Part shown: positions 9,868-19,480 of the stretch, in pieces
How the letters are laid out: every line of letters starts with the position of its first letter
How positions within the stretch are numbered: position 1 is the first letter of the stretch
Assembly (NCBI RefSeq): GCF_000757845.1
Contig: NZ_CP007753.1
Span: 558,001 to 622,000, forward strand
Source: Prochlorococcus sp. MIT 0604
GTDB lineage: Bacteria; Cyanobacteriota; Cyanobacteriia; PCC-6307; Cyanobiaceae
Direction of reading: 5' to 3'
Length of the DNA stretch: 64,000 nucleotides
Program-made: the position numbers and the translations under genes
Notes under the pieces: generated by a model
The model's input: only the letters and a program-made list of their open reading frames with translations
The model's database searches: none
What the model was told of the DNA's origin: nothing

Positions 9868-11784
9868 TTATTCTGTTCTCCCTTTTTTTTCTATTAATTC
9901 ATCCATTAATTTGTATAGATTAGGTAGGTTTAAAATTCCTAAATTTGTTCCATCTAAAGCTCTTAAAGCGACTGAATCAATTTCCTCTTCTTTATCTCCA
10001 ACAACTGCAATTAAAGGAACTCTCCCGAGAGTTGCTTCTCTTATTTTATATCCTATTTTTTCATTCCTAACATCAACTTTTGATCGGTAACCATTATTAT
10101 TTATTAATTCATTAAAATTTAAACATTTTTCAATATTTCTATCAGTAATGCTTAATAAAATTATTTGATAAGGTGCAAGCCAAATCGGGAATTTTGCCTC
10201 ATATTGTTCAATTAGGATTCCGATAAATCTCTCAAATGATCCTAAAATTGCTCTGTGAAGCATAACTGGATTTCTTTTTTCATTATCAATATCTACATAA
10301 GTTGCATCTAATCTAATAGGCATTGAGAAATCAACCTGAATTGTTCCGCACTGCCAGACTCTATTAAGACAATCCTTTAATGAGAATTCTATTTTTGGAC
10401 CATAAAAAGCACCTTCTCCAGGCTGCAGTTCCCATTTTAGATTCTTATTATCAAGAGCTTTGGTAAGAGCCTCTTCTGATTTATCCCAAATCTCTTCACT
10501 ACCTACCCTTTTTTCAGGACGTGTTGATAATTTTATAATGATTTCATCAAAACCAAAAGTTTTATAAACCTCGAAAACAAGATCTATAAAAGTTGATACC
10601 TCTTCTTGAATTTGCTCTTCTGTGCAGAATATGTGTGCATCATCTTGAGTAAAGTTTCTTACTCTCATTAAGCCGTGAAGTGCACCAGAGGGCTCATTTC
10701 TGTGACAAGAGCCAAATTCAGCAAGACGAATAGGTAAATCTTTATAACTTTTTAAACCTTGATTAAATACTTGAATATGGCATGGACAATTCATTGGTTT
10801 AATCGCATATGTTCGATTTTCTGATGCAGTAGTGAACATATCGTCTCTAAATTTCTCCCAATGGCCGGATTTTTCCCAAAGAGATTTATCAACAGCTTGT
10901 GGGGTTTTGATTTCTAAATAATCATTTTTTTTGAGTATTTCTCTTATGTACTTTTCCAGTACTTGGTAGATTGTCCATCCATTTGGATGCCAAAAAATCA
11001 TTCCTGGAGATTCTTCTTGTATATGAAATAGTGAATGTTTTTTACCAAGTTTTCTATGATCTCTTTTTTCCGCTTCTTCAATTCTTGTTAAATAATCCTT
11101 GAGTTCTTTTTCTTTTGCCCATGCAGTTCCATATATTCTCTGTAATGATTCATTCTCACTATTCCCTCTCCAATATGAACCTGATAATTTAAGTAATTTA
11201 AAGTGTCTCAAATGTCTAGTGTTAGGAACATGAGGCCCTCTACACATGTCGATGTATTCTTCGTGCTTGTATAAATTGATGAGACCTTCTGCAGGAATTT
11301 CTTCAATTATTCTTAATTTAAAAGTCTCATCTCTTTCTTTAAAAGTTTTAATTGCCTCTTCTTTAGAAACTTGTAAAATTTCAACGTCGTAGTCTGTTTT
11401 TATTAGTTTATTAATTCTATTTTCGATTTTTATTAAATCTTCAGGAGTAAATCTGTATTCAGAGAAAATATCGTAATAAAAACCATCTTCAATTACAGGC
11501 CCAATCGCCATTTTAATATCAGAGTAAATTTGTTTAACTGCATGACCAATAAGGTGAGCGAAAGAATGTCTTATTATTTCAATTCCTTCTTTATCTTTTG
11601 ATGTGATGATTACAACTTTGGAATTTTTATTTATAGGAATTGTTGCATCAAGTAGAACATCATTTACTTTCCCAGCAATTGTTGCTTTAGCTAATCCAGC
11701 GCTTATACTCTGGGCAATTTCTAGAATAGTTACAGATTTTTCGAAAACCTTTGTTGAACCATCAGGCAAGGTAATTATTGGCAT
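9868..11784 (-). CDS. thrS: Threonyl-tRNA synthetase
   Basis: Class II aminoacyl-tRNA synthetase, 638 residues. It has an N-terminal TGS domain (about residues 1-60), the editing domain with [10 protein letters not shown] and the [10 protein letters not shown] Cys/His site, and a class II core with motif 2 ([20 protein letters not shown]), the zinc-binding Cys in the PMNCPCHIQ block, and motif 3 around [11 protein letters not shown]. The C-terminal anticodon domain is complete. It lies 3 bp after trpS, with two aminoacyl-tRNA synthetase genes back to back. Confidence 0.98.
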   Translation of the reverse strand: MPIITLPDGSTKVFEKSVTILEIAQSISAGLAKATIAGKVNDVLLDATIPINKNSKVVIITSKDKEGIEIIRHSFAHLIGHAVKQIYSDIKMAIGPVIEDGFYYDIFSEYRFTPEDLIKIENRINKLIKTDYDVEILQVSKEEAIKTFKERDETFKLRIIEEIPAEGLINLYKHEEYIDMCRGPHVPNTRHLRHFKLLKLSGSYWRGNSENESLQRIYGTAWAKEKELKDYLTRIEEAEKRDHRKLGKKHSLFHIQEESPGMIFWHPNGWTIYQVLEKYIREILKKNDYLEIKTPQAVDKSLWEKSGHWEKFRDDMFTTASENRTYAIKPMNCPCHIQVFNQGLKSYKDLPIRLAEFGSCHRNEPSGALHGLMRVRNFTQDDAHIFCTEEQIQEEVSTFIDLVFEVYKTFGFDEIIIKLSTRPEKRVGSEEIWDKSEEALTKALDNKNLKWELQPGEGAFYGPKIEFSLKDCLNRVWQCGTIQVDFSMPIRLDATYVDIDNEKRNPVMLHRAILGSFERFIGILIEQYEAKFPIWLAPYQIILLSITDRNIEKCLNFNELINNNGYRSKVDVRNEKIGYKIREATLGRVPLIAVVGDKEEEIDSVALRALDGTNLGILNLPNLYKLMDELIEKKGRTE

Positions 11785-11787
11785 AAT

Positions 11788-12804
11788 TTATTTCTCCATT
11801 TCAAAAAATCCCAATTTTGATTTAACTCTTTTTAAAGTCTGATTAGCTAAATCTTCAGCTTTTTCCTTCCCTTCATTAAGGATTTTATTTAGTTGATAGG
11901 GATCATTAATTAATAATTTATATTTTTTCTGAATAGGTTCTAGTGATTCAATAAGTTGTTCGGTAATTAATTTTTTAAATGTCCCCCATCCAGTCTCTAA
12001 GAATTCATTTTCACATTGAGAAATTTCTTTGCCAGATAATATTGAATAAATCATCAAAAGATTTTTAGATTCTGGTCTCTCAGGGTTGTTAAATTCAATT
12101 CCAATAGAACTGTCACTTTTTGCTCTTTTAATTTTTTTTGTGATTATTTCAGGAGGATCTAATAAGTTAATACGACTGCCCTCATTAGGATCACTTTTGC
12201 TCATCTTTTTTGAACCATCAATTAAACTCATTATTTTTGAACCATTCTTCATGATGATTGGTTGAGGGATCTTTAAAATATTTTTATCCTTACTAAATCT
12301 GGCATTAATTCTCTGTTGTGCAATATCTCTCGCAAGTTCAAGATGTTGTTTTTGATCCTCACCTACTGGTACGAAGTCAGCATCATAAAGAAGGATGTCT
12401 GCAGCCATAAGTATTGGATAGTCAAATAATCCAATAGATACATTATTACCTTGTTGTATGGATTTTTCTTTAAATTGAATCATTCTTTCCATCCAATTTA
12501 TTGGTGTCATGCAATTTAATATCCAACAAAGTTCTGAATGCGCTGAAATCTGACTTTGGACAAAAATTGAGCATATATTGGGATCTATCCCACAAGCGAC
12601 GTACAAAGCCGCTGTAGAGATAGTGTTTTGAGATAATTCTTTGGGATCATATGAGGCTGTGATTGCATGCAAATCAACTACACATAGAAATGTTTCATAT
12701 TGCTCTTGAAGCGTAACCCAATTATTTATGGCCCCAAGCCAATTCCCAATATGTAAATCTCCAGTTGGTTGAACTCCCGAAAGAATTCTTTTTTTATTTG
12801 CCAT
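11788..12804 (-). CDS. trpS: Tryptophanyl-tRNA synthetase
   Basis: Class I aminoacyl-tRNA synthetase, 338 residues. The signature SGVQPTGDLHIGNWLGA carries the HIGH-type motif (HIGN), and KKMSKSDPNEGS is the KMSKS loop. The GEDQKQHLELARDIAQ segment is typical of bacterial TrpS. The 5' end overlaps the upstream small gene by 11 bp and thrS begins 3 bp after its stop, so all three are likely on one transcript. Confidence 0.98.
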   Translation of the reverse strand: MANKKRILSGVQPTGDLHIGNWLGAINNWVTLQEQYETFLCVVDLHAITASYDPKELSQNTISTAALYVACGIDPNICSIFVQSQISAHSELCWILNCMTPINWMERMIQFKEKSIQQGNNVSIGLFDYPILMAADILLYDADFVPVGEDQKQHLELARDIAQQRINARFSKDKNILKIPQPIIMKNGSKIMSLIDGSKKMSKSDPNEGSRINLLDPPEIITKKIKRAKSDSSIGIEFNNPERPESKNLLMIYSILSGKEISQCENEFLETGWGTFKKLITEQLIESLEPIQKKYKLLINDPYQLNKILNEGKEKAEDLANQTLKRVKSKLGFFEMEK

Positions 12805-13216
12805 CCTCTTCTACTTCGCTAGATTGGATCTCTTCAGTTGATGTACTTTTTACAGGTCTTGCAAAAGGGTCAGGTGCTGTTTTGGTCTTTTCTTCATAAG
12901 AATTTTGTGATTGTCTACTCGGAGAAGAGTTTTTATTGTTTTTTGCATATTCTTTGATTGATTCAATCAATTTTTCATCTTTAATCATTTCGCTAAGTGT
13001 TCTAACAGAGAAACCCAGAACTGCAACGGTAGATCTTAATTGAAAGGTTTCTTGTATTGATTTAACAGCTTTCATTTCGTTATCACTCAATCTTATGCGG
13101 AATCCTCCTCCATCTCTTCTGCCGCCCGATCTATCTCTGAAATTAGATCTTTCATCGTTAGAACGACCTCTGTAATTTTCTTGTACAGGATTATTGCTGA
13201 AATTTGAATTAGACAT
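12794..13216 (-). CDS. Conserved picocyanobacterial protein with RG-rich N-terminus
   Basis: Function not recognised. The 140 residues have three parts: a low-complexity N-terminus rich in R, G, N, S and D (about 1-45, with GRRDGGG-type repeats), a helical middle with the RLSDNEMKAVKSIQETF segment (about 45-95), and an acidic Ser/Thr/Glu-rich tail. An RG-rich arm plus a small helical core would suit nucleic-acid binding, but that is inference. It is the first gene of the minus-strand run and overlaps trpS by 11 bp. The 165-bp divergent region before it probably carries the run's promoter. Confidence 0.72.
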   Translation of the reverse strand: MSNSNFSNNPVQENYRGRSNDERSNFRDRSGGRRDGGGFRIRLSDNEMKAVKSIQETFQLRSTVAVLGFSVRTLSEMIKDEKLIESIKEYAKNNKNSSPSRQSQNSYEEKTKTAPDPFARPVKSTSTEEIQSSEVEEDGK

Positions 13217-13381
13217 CTTAATGTTTCTTAAGTTATTTAAATAGTCTATTAACTTAGCATCTTGTTATGCAATAAGTCTTTTTAAAAGGCTTAAATTTTT
13301 ATCTTTTGATTAACGACTTATGAAATTATGCTTTTCTCATTCACAACTTGCATTAAAATAAAATTAGAAAAATAAAGTATT

Positions 13382-14716
13382 GTGTTTGATATTAGTAAAG
13401 ACAACCTTTTAAAGGATTTCATAAAGTTTCCAAAAAAAAATCTTTTTATTATTTTATTATTGTTAGGTTTTGGGGAATGGTTTGTCAGTGACTTAATTCA
13501 TTTTGCAGGAGGCTCAATAGGATTTTTTGCGTTGTGTTTGGGGGGATATTTTTACTTGAAGAATGATAAGCCTAAATTTAATGAGCCAAATAATTTAGAT
13601 GGTTGGATAAATCTATGTAATGAAGATTTAAATTTTTTTGAAGAACTTGAAGCAACAAATGAATTAGAAAAACAGAATTCAAAAAGACAAAAAAAACTTG
13701 AATCTATTATAAATAGATGTGAAAAAGAAAAAATAAGTTGCATTGGACAAAAAGATTATCAAAGTTTTCAAACTGTTTTGAAAAGTAATTTCAAAGCAGA
13801 TAAGTTTGACTTTGATTTATACGAAAAACTGCCTAAATACAATTCTTCTCAAGTTATTCCAGAAGAAGCTTTGAAGAGTGATGCAATCTTGTATTTTATA
13901 AACTTGCCTTTGACGGCAAATGATTTCTTGTGGCTGGAAAAGTTTCCTGAAAATATGCCAATCTGGTTAGTGGCTTTAACTTCCAACCAAATAGAAGCCA
14001 AAAATCAGATAGAAGACCTAAAGTGTCAAATTTCAAGCAACTTTATAAACAAAATTATTACTTTTGATGTGAATAAGAGTGAAATAACAAATATACCTTT
14101 TTCTTTAAGGAAGTTTTTCATGAGTTCATCTAAAAATATTGAAAATACAAAAAAAAGGCTCTTGAAAGAACTTCATGCTGCCTGGCAATCTGAAATTGAA
14201 GGTATAAGAAGAATGCAGTTAAAAGGTATACAAAGAAAAAATCAAATTCTTGTCGCAACAACTGTTTTCTTATCTCCTATTCCATCAATTGATGTTATGG
14301 CAATGACAGTATTAAATTCTTTAATGATTAAAGAAATTAAGTCTATATGGGGATGTAATTGGTCTCCTGAAATTTTAGATAAAGTATCCAAAGAGATTTT
14401 AAAGACTGCAATTGCTCAGGGAGTTATTGAATGGAGTGGACAGACTCTAATTGGCATAACAAAATTGCATGGCCCAAATTGGCTTGTCTCTGGAACATTT
14501 CAGGCTGTCAGTGCTGCTTATTTAACAAGAGTAGTATCAAGTTCTTTGGCTGATTTTATGGCAATAACAAAAGGAGTAGAAGAACCTGATTTGGATTTTA
14601 TAAAGAAAAATTCTGAGAAAATTGTTGAAGAAGCTTTTGAAAAAGAAAAAATAAATTGGCAAGGATTTATTTCTGATCTTAGAAAACCACTTATGAAACT
14701 ATCTTTTAATTCATAA
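13382..14716 (+). CDS. DUF697 (YcjF/GTPase-associated) membrane protein
   Basis: 444 residues starting with GTG. One or two hydrophobic segments lie near residues 20-60. A charged, coiled-coil-prone region follows (about 75-120). The middle looks like an inactive or unrecognised nucleotide-binding-like domain without a clear P-loop. The C-terminal third (about 270-410) matches the DUF697 membrane-associated domain: IPSIDVMAMTVLNSLMIKEI, TLIGITKLHGPNW, then a helix with SSSLADFMA. DUF697 is often fused to GTPase domains, but no GxxxxGKS motif is visible here. It ends 11 bp before the metal ABC transporter genes, which suggests a shared transcript. Confidence 0.78.
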   Translation: MFDISKDNLLKDFIKFPKKNLFIILLLLGFGEWFVSDLIHFAGGSIGFFALCLGGYFYLKNDKPKFNEPNNLDGWINLCNEDLNFFEELEATNELEKQNSKRQKKLESIINRCEKEKISCIGQKDYQSFQTVLKSNFKADKFDFDLYEKLPKYNSSQVIPEEALKSDAILYFINLPLTANDFLWLEKFPENMPIWLVALTSNQIEAKNQIEDLKCQISSNFINKIITFDVNKSEITNIPFSLRKFFMSSSKNIENTKKRLLKELHAAWQSEIEGIRRMQLKGIQRKNQILVATTVFLSPIPSIDVMAMTVLNSLMIKEIKSIWGCNWSPEILDKVSKEILKTAIAQGVIEWSGQTLIGITKLHGPNWLVSGTFQAVSAAYLTRVVSSSLADFMAITKGVEEPDLDFIKKNSEKIVEEAFEKEKINWQGFISDLRKPLMKLSFNS

Positions 14717-14727
14717 TCTTGGGATGA

Positions 14728-15636
14728 ATGTTAAATATGAAAAAAAATATTCTTTTTTTAAGTTTGATACTTCTGCTTTCTATTGCTTCAGGCTCATGTA
14801 AGAGAATATCAAATAAAAATGAAACTAAAGAAGTAATACTGGCAAGTTTCACTGTTTTGGCGGATATAATTAGCAATGTCGCTAAAGATGATTTTATTGT
14901 TAGATCAATAACGAAACCTGGAGTTGAAGTTCATGGCTACCAACCAACTCCAAGCGATTTGGTAAATGCCTCTAGTGCTTTTGTTTTTATTGATAATGGA
15001 TTTGGATTTGAATTATGGGCTGAAAAATTTGTTTCTAATTTAAAAGTTAAAAGAATTACTGTCGCGGAAGATTTAGATCCTATTTTTATCAGTGAAGATT
15101 TCTATAAAGGGAAACCCAATCCTCATGCCTGGATTTCTCCAAAAAGAGGGATCCTATACGTAGATATTATTGTGGATTCTTTATCAGAATTGAGGCCATC
15201 CAAAAGAAAATTATTTGAAGATAATGGAAAAATTTATAAAGATAAACTATCTAAATTAGATAAAGAATTCTCACTTTTTATTAATAACTTAAATAAAGAC
15301 AGGAGGTATCTAGTAAGTTGTGAAGGTGCTTTTTCATATTTAACAAATGATTATGGATTAGAGGAAGTTTATTTGTGGCCAGTTAATGCTGAGAGTCAAA
15401 TTACTCCCAAAAGAATGACAAGAACCATCTCACTAGTTAAAGAAAAAAATGTCCCATCTGTATTTTGCGAAAGTACTGTAAGTAACGAATCTCAAATGGT
15501 CGTTGCAAACGAAACTGGTGCTAATTTTGGTGGAGATCTTTTTGTTGATTCATTATCTGATGAAAGTGGACCTGCTAGTTCCTACATAAAAATGCTTGAG
15601 CATAATTTGGATTTAATTAAAAAAGGGCTTTTTTGA
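14728..15636 (+). CDS. Metal ABC transporter solute-binding lipoprotein, probably Mn-type
   Basis: Cluster A-I/ZnuA-like periplasmic binding protein, 302 residues (or 299 from the Met at 14737). An N-terminal hydrophobic signal ends at SGSC (C24), a relaxed lipobox. Likely ligands by family alignment are H69 (EVHGYQPTPSD), H133 (NPHAWISP), E248 (FCESTV) and D274 (VDSLSD). A His-His-Glu-Asp set is typical of Mn/Fe binders (PsaA/MntC), whereas ZnuA proteins usually have a third His and a His-rich loop. Neither is seen, so manganese is favoured by inference. The ATPase and permease genes follow directly. Confidence 0.9.
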   Translation: MLNMKKNILFLSLILLLSIASGSCKRISNKNETKEVILASFTVLADIISNVAKDDFIVRSITKPGVEVHGYQPTPSDLVNASSAFVFIDNGFGFELWAEKFVSNLKVKRITVAEDLDPIFISEDFYKGKPNPHAWISPKRGILYVDIIVDSLSELRPSKRKLFEDNGKIYKDKLSKLDKEFSLFINNLNKDRRYLVSCEGAFSYLTNDYGLEEVYLWPVNAESQITPKRMTRTISLVKEKNVPSVFCESTVSNESQMVVANETGANFGGDLFVDSLSDESGPASSYIKMLEHNLDLIKKGLF

Positions 15637-15639
15637 ATT

Positions 15640-16404
15640 ATGGAATCAATTAATTATCAAAACTTTAGAATTGATGCAGAGAATATTTGCGTAGATTACA
15701 ACGGGAAGGTGGCTTTGTATGATGCCAATTTAAGATTGAAACCTGGTCAGATTTGTGGGTTAGTAGGGATGAACGGGGCTGGTAAAACAACTTTTTTTAA
15801 TGCTTTAACTGGATTTGTAAATATTTCAAAGGGAAAAATTAGAATAAATGGAGAGTCTGTAAGATCTGCTCAAAAAGATCAGACAATAGCTTATGTTCCT
15901 CAGAATGAAGGAATTGATAGTCAATTCCCCATAAGTGTTTGGGATGTAGTGATGATGGGAAGATATGGTTCGATGAATATTTTTAGGTGTCCAAGAGAGT
16001 CTGATGTTCAAGCGGTTAAAGATGCTATTGAGAGAGTGGATCTTACAGATCATTTATCTACACCTATTGGAAACTTATCTGGAGGTCAGAGAAAACGAAC
16101 TTTTTTAGCTAGAGCAATTGCGCAAAGAGCGTCAATATTTCTTCTCGATGAGCCTTTTTCAGGTGTTGATATAAGAACTGAAAAACTTATCTCGGAATTA
16201 TTTATTCAATTTAAAAATGAAGGAAAAACTATATTATTATCAACGCATGATATGATTCATGTCCGTGAGTTTTGTGATTTAGTTCTTTTAATAAATAAAA
16301 CTGTTGTAGCTTATGGCGAGACCTCTGAAGTGTTTACCCCTGAAAATATTACTACCACTTTTGGAGGAATCTCACCTGATTTTTTGTTTGGACCTGAATC
16401 CTAA
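15640..16404 (+). CDS. Metal ABC transporter ATP-binding protein
   Basis: A 254-residue ATPase. The Walker A is GMNGAGKTT (around residues 48-56), the signature is LSGGQRKR, Walker B is FLLDEPFSGVD, and the switch is STHDM. It energises uptake with the binding protein 3 bp upstream and the permease 12 bp downstream. It belongs to the Mn/Zn/Fe (ZnuC/MntA-like) subfamily by context. Confidence 0.95.
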   Translation: MESINYQNFRIDAENICVDYNGKVALYDANLRLKPGQICGLVGMNGAGKTTFFNALTGFVNISKGKIRINGESVRSAQKDQTIAYVPQNEGIDSQFPISVWDVVMMGRYGSMNIFRCPRESDVQAVKDAIERVDLTDHLSTPIGNLSGGQRKRTFLARAIAQRASIFLLDEPFSGVDIRTEKLISELFIQFKNEGKTILLSTHDMIHVREFCDLVLLINKTVVAYGETSEVFTPENITTTFGGISPDFLFGPES

Positions 16405-16416
16405 ATTCTAAATTAT

Positions 16417-17289
16417 ATGGAGCTCTGTTCTTTTTTAACTTTAGATTCATTCATAACAGATCCTTTAACTCATGGCTTTATGAGAAAAGCACTTCTTATG
16501 AGTTCTTTAGTTGCAGCTGTTTGTGGATTTCTATCAAGTTATTTGACTCTTAAAGGATGGGCTTTAATGGGAGATGCAGTGTCACATTCGGTAATGCCTG
16601 GTGTTGTGGTTGCTTATGCATTAGGTCTTCCTTTCTCATTAGGGGCATTTATTTTCGGAGTTGGTTCTGTAGCATTGATAGGGTTTATTAAACAGAAATC
16701 TAGAGTTAAGGAAGATACTGTTATTGGGTTGGTATTTACTGGATTTTTCGCTCTTGGAATCGTATTGGTTTCTAAGATTAAAAGTAATATTGATCTGCAC
16801 TCTATTCTTTTTGGTAGTCCATTAGGAATATCACTTTCAGATGTAAAACAAACTATATTCATTTCTTTATTGGTAGTAATCCTTTTATCAATTTTTAGGA
16901 AAGATTTAATGCTTTATTGTTTTGATCCTAGGCATGCAAAAACAGTTGGGATTAACGTATTTTTTCTTCATTATTTACTCCTCACATGCTTGTCTTTGGC
17001 AGCTGTTGTAGGCTTACAGTCTGTTGGAATTATTTTGGTAGTTGCAATGTTGATTACTCCAGGTGCTACAGCATATTTACTTACGGATAAGTTTGATAAT
17101 ATGACAGTAATTTCAGTATTAAGTGCAATTATCTCAAGCCTGATAGGAATCTATGTTAGTTTTTGGTTTGATCTTGAAACAGGTGGATCAATTGTCTTAG
17201 CACAAACTTTTATATTTTTATTTGCTTTTTTATTCGCTCCAAGATATGGAATATTTAAGTTACAGAAATTATTTGCTGGTTATAAATGA
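16417..17289 (+). CDS. Metal ABC transporter permease (ABC-3 family)
   Basis: A 290-residue integral membrane protein with about eight hydrophobic helices. The ABC-3 family signatures are visible: LKGWALMGDAVSHSVMPG near residue 46, and AAVVGLQSVGIILVVAMLITPGATAYLL near residue 195. It forms the membrane channel of the transporter encoded with the two preceding genes. Its stop overlaps the next gene's ATG (ATGA). Confidence 0.95.
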   Translation: MELCSFLTLDSFITDPLTHGFMRKALLMSSLVAAVCGFLSSYLTLKGWALMGDAVSHSVMPGVVVAYALGLPFSLGAFIFGVGSVALIGFIKQKSRVKEDTVIGLVFTGFFALGIVLVSKIKSNIDLHSILFGSPLGISLSDVKQTIFISLLVVILLSIFRKDLMLYCFDPRHAKTVGINVFFLHYLLLTCLSLAAVVGLQSVGIILVVAMLITPGATAYLLTDKFDNMTVISVLSAIISSLIGIYVSFWFDLETGGSIVLAQTFIFLFAFLFAPRYGIFKLQKLFAGYK

Positions 17290-18458
17290 TAGTGGTGAAA
17301 GAAACTTTAAATAAAAAGTGGAATTGGTGGCCATTATTCCCCTTATATCCTTATGGAAAAAAGAAAACAATCTTAAGAGAATTAATTCCTGATCAAATAT
17401 GGTCTTTGGAACAAATACAGGGACTATATTATGTTGCGGTTCCAATAAGAATGACGGTAATAAAGGTTGATAATGGATTGATGCTAATAAATCCATTGCC
17501 ACCAACAAAAGAATTAATAAATGAGTTAGAAAAATTAATTACGATACATGGCAACGTAAAAACAATAATTCTACCTAGTGCCTCTGGACTAGAACATAAA
17601 ATTGGCCTGCCAGCTCTTTCAAGAATTTTTAAAAATGCTGAAATTTGGCTTTGTCCTGGACAATGGAGTTTTCCCATAAATCTACCACTAGATTTTTTAG
17701 GAATTCCATCAAAAAGATCAAAAATACTGTTTGAGGAAGGTACTCCACATACAAACTCCTTCAAGTGGTTTTCATTAGGTCCATTGAATTTAGGACTTGG
17801 AAGATATCAGGAGATAAGCTGTTACCATTATTCTACGAAAACTCTTCATGTAACTGACGCAATAGTTGGAATAGACTCCAAACCACCTGAGATATTTAAT
17901 TTTGATCCAACTCCACTTCTTTTTCATTCAAGAGAGAGAGGAGATGAACCTTTGATTGACTCCATCGCACAAAGAAAAAAAGGATGGAGAAGGTTAGTTT
18001 TATTTTCATCTTTTTTGAAACCAGGTAAATTAAATATTCCAACTTTAAAAGAAATATTTAAGTATTCATTCAAAAAAGATCTTAGAAATTGGAGATCCCA
18101 TTTCGGTATTTATCCCTTTTTATGGGACGAAGATTGGGAATCCTCTCTGGCTGAAATAATGGGTGAAGATATTCCTAAGATTCAAATTGCACCAGTTTTA
18201 CAAAAATTAATTTTTCCGCGATCAAAAGAAGTGTTAGTTAAGTGGTTAGAAAATATAAAGTCTCTAGAAGATATGGAATATTTAATTCCAGCTCATTTTA
18301 CGGCACCTATTAAATTTAAAATAGAAGATTGTCAAAAACTAATTAATGAAATTAATTCCCCAGAGTGGAACAAACTACCTGAGGATAATAAATTTTTAAT
18401 GGGTTTATATAAAAAGTTGTATGAACTAAAAATAATTCCTGAAGAAGTTAATCTTTAA
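17286..18458 (+). CDS. DUF4336 domain protein
   Basis: A conserved cyanobacterial and plastid-lineage protein, 390 residues. The N-terminus has KWNWWPLFPLYPYG, then a metallo-beta-lactamase-like fold pattern (DNGLMLINPLPPT, a TIILPSASGLEHKIGLPAL segment and an LHVTDAIVG strand) typical of DUF4336. The metal ligands of true metallo-hydrolases are only partly kept. Function is unknown. It overlaps the upstream permease gene by 4 bp, so it is translationally coupled to the metal transporter. A link to metal physiology is inference. Confidence 0.8.
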   Translation: MIVVKETLNKKWNWWPLFPLYPYGKKKTILRELIPDQIWSLEQIQGLYYVAVPIRMTVIKVDNGLMLINPLPPTKELINELEKLITIHGNVKTIILPSASGLEHKIGLPALSRIFKNAEIWLCPGQWSFPINLPLDFLGIPSKRSKILFEEGTPHTNSFKWFSLGPLNLGLGRYQEISCYHYSTKTLHVTDAIVGIDSKPPEIFNFDPTPLLFHSRERGDEPLIDSIAQRKKGWRRLVLFSSFLKPGKLNIPTLKEIFKYSFKKDLRNWRSHFGIYPFLWDEDWESSLAEIMGEDIPKIQIAPVLQKLIFPRSKEVLVKWLENIKSLEDMEYLIPAHFTAPIKFKIEDCQKLINEINSPEWNKLPEDNKFLMGLYKKLYELKIIPEEVNL

Positions 18459-18464
18459 GCGATA

Positions 18465-18800
18465 TTATTCTTCAATAGACATGTTTTCATCATTTTTAAG
18501 AGTTTGTTCCAGTTCTTTTCTTTGTTCCATTTGTCTTAAGAAATATCCTGTCATCATTGCGGAAGATAATAAATTTGCAATGTTGTCTTTTGAAGATGTT
18601 ATCTTTACATCAAATTGATCTGAAGGAAGCATTCCAAGAAGACCTTGAACATTATGTCTGATAATTTCTTGAATATCTTCACTAGCTGATTTTGCGACTC
18701 TTTGCAAAACTTCTGGAGATTGTTTTTGTAAATATTGGATTAAGTCATTCTCATCATTTGGATCATTATTTTCAGTAGCAAGAAATTCTGGATTAAACAT
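18465..18800 (-). CDS. DUF760 family protein
   Basis: 111 residues, soluble and acidic. The core YLQKQSPEVLQRVAKSASEDI then IIRHNVQGLLGMLP, with an SSAMMTGYFLRQMEQR helix, matches DUF760, a family kept in cyanobacteria and chloroplasts. Function is unknown. It lies 45 bp downstream of lepB on the same strand and converges on the DUF4336 gene with a 6-bp gap. Confidence 0.85.
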   Translation of the reverse strand: MFNPEFLATENNDPNDENDLIQYLQKQSPEVLQRVAKSASEDIQEIIRHNVQGLLGMLPSDQFDVKITSSKDNIANLLSSAMMTGYFLRQMEQRKELEQTLKNDENMSIEE

Positions 18801-18845
18801 TTCTACAACTTCAAGATATAAAAACCCTACAACATCACGTACCCA

Positions 18846-19430
18846 TTAATCTAAATTATTAAGGGCAGGGAACCGAATAGGTCCAATTTTATTAAACGGC
18901 CAATATCTAAAGATAGCTTTACCAATAACCTTTTCATAGGGTAAAAATCCCCAAATATGTGAGTCCATACTATTATTTCTATTATCTCCCATCACCCATA
19001 ATGACTCTTCTGGGACAATAAAAGGACCTATAGAATAATTAATGTTTTTGTCAAAAACGTAATTTTTTTGAGCAATATCATTTAAGTAAAGGTTACCGTC
19101 TTTTACTTCTACCTTGTCTCCAGGTATTCCAATTACTCTTTTTATTAGTGCAGTATCTGCTTCATAACCAGCATTAATTAATTGTTCAGGAACATTAAAA
19201 ACAACTATTTTATTTTTTAATTTTGAAAGATTTGATTTTGATGTGAATTTTGGGGTTACTTTCTCAACAAGAATTTTATCTTGTATTTGAAGAGTTGGAA
19301 GCATTGAACCGGATGGGATCCATCTTGGCTCTATAACCTGCCATCGTATAATTAAAGCAATAGATATCCAGATTAAAAGATTTTTTAAATCCTTTAGTAT
19401 TGAATTTCTTTTTTCTTGAGTTGTAGACAT
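18846..19430 (-). CDS. lepB: Signal peptidase I
   Basis: Membrane-bound Ser/Lys protease that removes signal peptides from exported and thylakoid-lumen proteins. 194 residues with one N-terminal membrane helix (about 16-33). The catalytic Ser is S42 in PSGSMLPTL and the general base is K97 in ALIKRVIG. Box E, GDNRNNSMDSH, is present. This short form with one anchor is normal for cyanobacteria. It is divergent from menD across a 50-bp shared promoter region. Confidence 0.96.
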   Translation of the reverse strand: MSTTQEKRNSILKDLKNLLIWISIALIIRWQVIEPRWIPSGSMLPTLQIQDKILVEKVTPKFTSKSNLSKLKNKIVVFNVPEQLINAGYEADTALIKRVIGIPGDKVEVKDGNLYLNDIAQKNYVFDKNINYSIGPFIVPEESLWVMGDNRNNSMDSHIWGFLPYEKVIGKAIFRYWPFNKIGPIRFPALNNLD

Positions 19431-19480
19431 GTTTTATTTAATTCAGTTATAAGGTAAATCCCAAAGCATTTATATAAATT

